Below, in pieces: positions 6,610 to 9,242 of a DNA stretch of 9,242 nucleotides (within the stretch, counting starts at the first letter, position 1; each line of letters begins with the position of its first letter). The notes beneath the pieces are model-generated. The model was given only the letters and a program-made list of their open reading frames with translations, was not told where the DNA came from and did no database searches. The translations under genes were made by a program, and so were the position numbers. Origin of the DNA: Pseudomonas sp. UBA5782 (GTDB lineage Bacteria > Pseudomonadota > Gammaproteobacteria > Pseudomonadales > Pseudomonadaceae); assembly GCA_002418465.1 (NCBI GenBank), contig DIEE01000192.1:1-9242 (forward strand). Direction: 5' to 3'.

Positions 6610-6630
6610 GTCCAGTGGCGGCAACTGGAC
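6610..6630. promoter_or_regulatory. Inverted repeat GTCCAGT-N7-ACTGGAC in the cobS/RHH gap
   Basis: Perfect 7-bp arms (6610-6616 and 6624-6630) are separated by 7 bases, in the 208-bp divergent gap between cobS and the small RHH gene. The right arm begins a CTGGACCCA element (6625-6633) that recurs directly at 6654-6662, 29 bp downstream. The second copy lies inside an imperfect palindrome GCTGG-AC-CCAGC (6653-6664). Direct CTGGAC-type repeats are known as sites of some MocR/GntR regulators (for example TauR). No such regulator gene is in the window, and the binding protein is unknown. Confidence 0.5.
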
Positions 6631-6734
6631 CCATCGCTGGGCCAATCCTGGTGCTGGACCCAGCCCTGGCTCTTTCCCGACCATGCGAGCCTGGAGACCC
6701 GAGCCATATCGGGGCCGCCCCTGGAGAGCGATCG

Positions 6735-6977
6735 ATGAGCGAAACCCTCGAACTGAACCTGCCCGATGACCTGCTGCAGCTGCTTCGGCGCTACCATGCG
6801 CACACCGGTGTCGCCGCACAGGATTACGTGATCGCCCTGCTGACGCAGACCCGGCCGACGCTGGAGGCGGTGGTGGAGGCCTTCGACGAGGCCGCCGGCG
6901 ACAGCGAGGCGGTGGGCCGGCTGTTCGGCAGCAAGATGGCGGACGTGTTGCGCGAACGTGAGGCGACCTCGCGTTGA
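6735..6977 (+). CDS. Small ribbon-helix-helix-like protein, 80 residues
   Basis: An 80-residue soluble protein. Its first half fits the CopG/Arc ribbon-helix-helix pattern: a beta strand TLELNLP (4-10), helix A DDLLQLLRRYHAHTG (11-25), a turn, and helix B AAQDYVIALLTQTRP (27-41). A second helical, acidic tail follows, ending in a charged MADVLREREATSR. RHH proteins are dimeric DNA binders, often antitoxins or small repressors; this one has no adjacent toxin-like gene. The ATG at 6735 follows GGAGAG (6723-6728) with 6-nt spacing, much better than the in-frame GTG at 6606, whose extension is Pro/Ala-rich and unconvincing. It is divergent from cobS and 59 bases ahead of the TSUP permease gene, so it may be co-transcribed with it. 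It may also bind the symmetric elements in its own upstream gap, which is inference. Confidence 0.75.
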   Translation: MSETLELNLPDDLLQLLRRYHAHTGVAAQDYVIALLTQTRPTLEAVVEAFDEAAGDSEAVGRLFGSKMADVLREREATSR

Positions 6978-7001
6978 GGCACGGCGATACCCTGAAAACG
7001 C

Positions 7002-7016
7002 GGCGCGATACGCGCC
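7002..7016 (+). other. Perfect GC hairpin in front of the TSUP gene
   Basis: GGCGCG-ATA-CGCGCC is a perfect 6-bp stem with a 3-nt loop. It ends one base before AAGG (7018-7021), the possible Shine-Dalgarno sequence of the TSUP gene. It could reduce read-through or affect translation of the downstream permease gene. There is no T-run, so it is not a standard terminator. Confidence 0.35.
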
Positions 7017-7036
7017 CAAGGTAATGAGTGCAGGGT

Positions 7037-7801
7037 ATGAGTATCTGGCTGCATCTGGCTTTTCTGATCTGCGTGGCCCTGGCGACCTTCGCCCAGAGCC
7101 TCACCGGTTTCGCCTTCGGGCTGATCCTCCTCGGGCTGGTCGCCATGCTGCACCTGGCGCCGCTCAACGAGGTGTCGATCGCGGTCAGCGTGCTGACCCT
7201 GTTCAACGCCGCGGTGACCCTGGCCGGCTCGAAGACGCGCCTGGACATGAGCGTGCTACGCCCGCTGCTGGTCACCAGCCTGCCCGGCGTGGTGGTCGGC
7301 ATCCTCCTGCTCGGCTGGCTCAGCGGCAGCCAGGTGACCCTGCTGCGGGTGCTGCTGGGCGGAGTGATTCTGCTCTGCAGCCTGATGCTGGTGATGCAGA
7401 CGCGGCCCCGCGCGCAGCGCTCCGGGCCGCTGTCGTTCCACGTCGCCGGCGCGCTCACCGGCCTGCTCGGCGGGCTCTTCGCCAGCGGCGGCCCGCCGGT
7501 GGTCTACCACCTGTACCGTCAGCCGCTGCCCTACGAAATCATCCGCAACACGCTGGTCGCGGTGTTCGCCGCCAACGCGCTGCTGCGCATTGCCCTGGTG
7601 CTGGTGCAGGGGCATTTCACCCTCAACGTGCTGTTGCTCAGCGCCGAGGCGTTGCCGCTGGTGCTGGTGCTCAGCTGGCTGGTGAAGCGCTACCCGCCGC
7701 CGCTGTCGCTGCGGGCGATCCGCTGGATCGTCTTCAGCCTGCTGGTGATCGCCGGCGGCAGCCTGATCGGCGAAGCACTGCCGGCGCTGCTGGACCGCTG
7801 A
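7037..7801 (+). CDS. TSUP family (TauE/SafE) membrane permease
   Basis: A 254-residue inner-membrane protein with about eight hydrophobic segments in two repeated halves, the TauE/SafE (DUF81) fold. Family patterns include LATFAQSLTGFAFGLILLGL (15-34) in the first half. The second half has the matching GALTGLLGGLFASGGPPVVYHLY (138-160), followed by EIIRNTLVAVFAANALLRIAL (167-187). TSUP proteins carry small anions such as sulfite, sulfoacetate or other organosulfur compounds; the substrate here cannot be told from sequence. Start choice is between ATG 7037 and in-frame GTG 7028, which has AAGG 6 nt upstream and would add three residues. I keep the ATG, because the hydrophobic N-terminus follows it directly. 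Its stop abuts the stop of the convergent phosphodiesterase gene. Confidence 0.87.
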   Translation: MSIWLHLAFLICVALATFAQSLTGFAFGLILLGLVAMLHLAPLNEVSIAVSVLTLFNAAVTLAGSKTRLDMSVLRPLLVTSLPGVVVGILLLGWLSGSQVTLLRVLLGGVILLCSLMLVMQTRPRAQRSGPLSFHVAGALTGLLGGLFASGGPPVVYHLYRQPLPYEIIRNTLVAVFAANALLRIALVLVQGHFTLNVLLLSAEALPLVLVLSWLVKRYPPPLSLRAIRWIVFSLLVIAGGSLIGEALPALLDR

Positions 7802-8713
7802 TCAGGGCTTCGAGGCGGTGATCCGGGTCGGCCGGCCGAGCAGTTGCAGGGCGCGCTCGGGGTAGTCGGTGATCAGCCCGTCGGCGCCCATGTCGAGTAA
7901 TTGGCGCATTTCCGGCTGCTCGTTGATCGTCCACAGATGCACCGCCAGGCCGCGTGCTTTGGCATTGTCGAACAGCCGCGCGGAAGCGACCTGGGCGTCG
8001 CCGCTGCGTGGCGGAATCTGCAGCGCCTGATAGGACGGCGAGAGCACGCCGGCCAGGCCGAGCCAGTTCAGCGCCGCCAGCAGGCGCACCGAGGTCGGCC
8101 CGGCGGCGGTGGCGACGCCCGGGCATATCTCGCGGAACAGTTGCAGGCTGCGTTCGTGGAAGCTGGCGACGATCACCTTGTCGCGCTGGCCGGCGCTCTT
8201 CAGCAGCGTGCACAGGCGTTCTTCCAGGCCGGTGTCGGCGGCCTTGATCTCGATCGACTTGGGTTTGTCCGGCAGCCGCGAGAAGACTTCGGCCAGGCTC
8301 GGGATGCGGATGCCCTGCCCGCGGTAGGGATAGGTTTCGCCGCCGTCGGCGGTCCAGGTGTAGCCGGCGTCGAGCGCCTGCAGCTGCGCCAGGCTCAGCG
8401 CCGCCACCGGCCCGCGGCCATTGCTGGTGCGTTCCAGGCTGTAGTCGTGGATCACCACCAGCTCGCCGTCCTGGCTGGCACGCACGTCCATTTCCAGCAT
8501 GTCCACGCCCAGCGCATTGGCGCGCTCGAAGGCGAACAGGGTGTTTTCCGGCCACAGGCCCATGCCGCCGCGATGGGCGATCACCAGCGGCTGGTCACCG
8601 AGTTCGACCAGCACCGGCGGACGGCTGGCGGGATGGCTGGTCAGCAGCAGGCCGAGCAGCAGCGCGGCGAGCAACAGCAACGGAATCAGCAGGAAGCGGG
8701 CGAAGCGCAGCAT
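7802..8713 (-). CDS. Membrane-anchored glycerophosphodiester phosphodiesterase
   Basis: A 303-residue GDPD-family TIM-barrel enzyme that hydrolyses glycerophosphodiesters to glycerol-3-phosphate and an alcohol, using a divalent metal. The N-terminus MLRFARF followed by a Leu-rich segment (8-24) is a signal anchor with positive-inside charge, so the catalytic domain should face the periplasm. No lipobox is visible. Catalytic and metal residues are all present: H47-R48 in VIAHRGG, E56-N57 in PENT, E74 and D76 in LEMDV, H89-D90 in VIHD, E155 in SIEIK, and the C-terminal HLWTIN (259-264) and GADGLITDYPE (276-286). The ATG at 8713 has a weak GGA about 7 nt upstream. It converges on the TSUP gene with no gap: the two stops share TGATCA (7799-7804). 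The likely role is phospholipid head-group recycling or phosphate scavenging. Confidence 0.93.
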   Translation of the reverse strand: MLRFARFLLIPLLLLAALLLGLLLTSHPASRPPVLVELGDQPLVIAHRGGMGLWPENTLFAFERANALGVDMLEMDVRASQDGELVVIHDYSLERTSNGRGPVAALSLAQLQALDAGYTWTADGGETYPYRGQGIRIPSLAEVFSRLPDKPKSIEIKAADTGLEERLCTLLKSAGQRDKVIVASFHERSLQLFREICPGVATAAGPTSVRLLAALNWLGLAGVLSPSYQALQIPPRSGDAQVASARLFDNAKARGLAVHLWTINEQPEMRQLLDMGADGLITDYPERALQLLGRPTRITASKP

Positions 8714-8762
8714 GGTCGGTCCATCGAGCGAGGCGGGAAGGGCCGACTATGCCAAAGCGGCC

Positions 8763-8803
8763 GGCGAAAGGGCAGATGCGGCGTGGGCGGGCATGCGGTG
8801 CGC
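8763..8803. repeat. Degenerate partial copy of the 165-bp repeat
   Basis: From GGCGAAAGG (8763-8771) to GGTGCGC (8797-8803) this stretch lines up by eye with the middle of the repeat unit, for example 9029-9066 in unit 2, with several mismatches and a few extra bases. It then passes straight into the start of unit 1. It looks like an older copy that lost the segment between two GGTGCGC sites. Confidence 0.5.
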
Positions 8804-8965
8804 GCCGGGATACGGTACGCACACGCCCCAGGGTGCGCCATGCGCACCGTTGCTTGGGCGGGTGGCGAAAGGTCGGGCGCGTTACGGGGCGATTGCGCGC
8901 GCGGCGCACCCTACGAGATGCAGGGCGCACCGCGCTGCGGGCGACGCGGTTATCAGCGATTGGTG
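8801..8965. repeat. Tandem repeat unit 1 (165 bp)
   Basis: First complete unit, beginning CGCGCCGGGATACGG and ending in ATCAGCGATTGGTG. It contains a perfect hairpin GGTGCGC-CAT-GCGCACC at 8832-8848. The second hairpin (8894-8910) is damaged: the right arm GCGCACC is intact, but the left arm has lost a base and only the inner GCGC still pairs. Open frames run through it on both strands but are compositionally biased and not considered genes. Confidence 0.85.
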
Positions 8966-9131
8966 CGCGTAGGGATGCGGTACGCACCTGCCCCAGGGTG
9001 CGCCATGCGCACCGTTGCTCGGGCTGGTGGCGAAAGGTCGTGTGCGGTGCGGGGCGATTGGTGCGCGCGGCGCACCCTACGAGATGCACGGCGCACCGCG
9101 CTGCGGACGACGCGGTTATCAGCGATTGGTG
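8966..9131. repeat. Tandem repeat unit 2 (166 bp)
   Basis: Second unit, differing from unit 1 at roughly 15 positions by eye. Both hairpins are perfect: GGTGCGC-CAT-GCGCACC at 8997-9013 and GGTGCGC-GCG-GCGCACC at 9060-9076. The one extra base relative to unit 1 lies in the second hairpin. The change from 165 to 166 bp breaks any reading frame, which argues against coding. Confidence 0.85.
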
Positions 9132-9242
9132 CGCGCCGGGATACGGTACGCACATGCCCCAGGGTGCGCCATGCGCACCGCTACTCAGGCGGGTGGCGAA
9201 AGGTCGGACGTGGTACGGGGCTATTGGTGCGCGCGGCGCACC
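9132..9242. repeat. Tandem repeat unit 3 (first 111 bp; cut by window edge)
   Basis: Third unit, with the first hairpin perfect at 9163-9179 and the second perfect at 9226-9242, whose last base is the last base of the window. The array therefore continues to the right for at least the rest of this unit, and possibly further copies. Confidence 0.85.

Noticed and set aside
6606..6734. N-terminal extension of the RHH-like protein from GTG 6606
   Set aside because: The extension is Pro/Ala-rich without a ribosome site and lies over the symmetric control elements. ATG 6735 has a clear GGAGAG.
6527..6734. Full cobalamin riboswitch upstream of cobS
   Set aside because: Only a B12-box-like string is present, and it is on the strand opposite to cobS. 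The other conserved core elements were not found on either strand.
8595..9155. Long minus-strand frames through the tandem repeat
   Set aside because: Biased Arg/Ala composition, overlap with the phosphodiesterase gene, and the 165 versus 166 bp units do not keep a frame. This is repeat DNA, not a repeat protein.
8801..9242. CRISPR array
   Set aside because: Units are 165/166 bp, directly abutting and without unique spacers, and no cas gene is nearby.

Overview
The window looks like chromosomal DNA of a Pseudomonas-type gammaproteobacterium. Evidence: high GC with strong G/C third-position bias, an E. coli YtfG/YtfH-like (QorB/QorR) divergent pair, a LEA14-type lipoprotein, a CobS/CobT pair, and a GC-rich hairpin-bearing intergenic repeat. 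No rRNA, tRNA, insertion sequence, phage gene or CRISPR array was seen. Most of the window is ordinary core or near-core metabolism. The less explained parts are three intergenic regions and a tandem repeat at the right edge.

Layout, left to right. (1) 1-1002: a truncated NAD(P)H:quinone oxidoreductase gene (qorB-like, minus strand) diverges from its likely HxlR-family repressor (qorR/ytfH-like, plus strand). Between them lies a clear two-fold symmetric operator candidate at 563-587. (2) 1012-2547: a small LEA14-type lipoprotein gene and an unrecognised 232-residue protein gene, both minus strand. They are separated by 357 bases that hold symmetric elements and an unusual run of CTAG tetranucleotides but no convincing gene. 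(3) 2744-3802: a YeiH-family (putative sulfate exporter) membrane protein, closed by a strong hairpin shared with the convergent neighbour. (4) 3837-6526: cobS-cobT, minus strand, joined by a GTGA overlap. They encode the AAA+ and VWA subunits of the aerobic cobaltochelatase; the large CobN subunit is not in the window. (5) 6735-7801: a small ribbon-helix-helix-like protein followed by a TauE/SafE (TSUP) family permease, plus strand. (6) 7802-8713: a membrane-anchored glycerophosphodiester phosphodiesterase on the minus strand, whose stop codon abuts the permease stop. (7) 8763-9242: a degenerate partial copy plus about 2.7 copies of a 165/166-bp tandem repeat carrying paired perfect hairpins. 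It runs off the right edge.

Functional links that can be argued: qorB/qorR form an electrophile- or redox-responsive switch, and CobS and CobT act together as the ATP-driven chaperone module that drives cobalt insertion by CobN. Two different families of putative sulfur-oxyanion exporters (YeiH and TSUP) flank cobST, but nothing in the sequence ties them to it. I found no clearly new multi-gene system. The best leads are the tandem repeat and the symmetric elements between cobS and the RHH gene.
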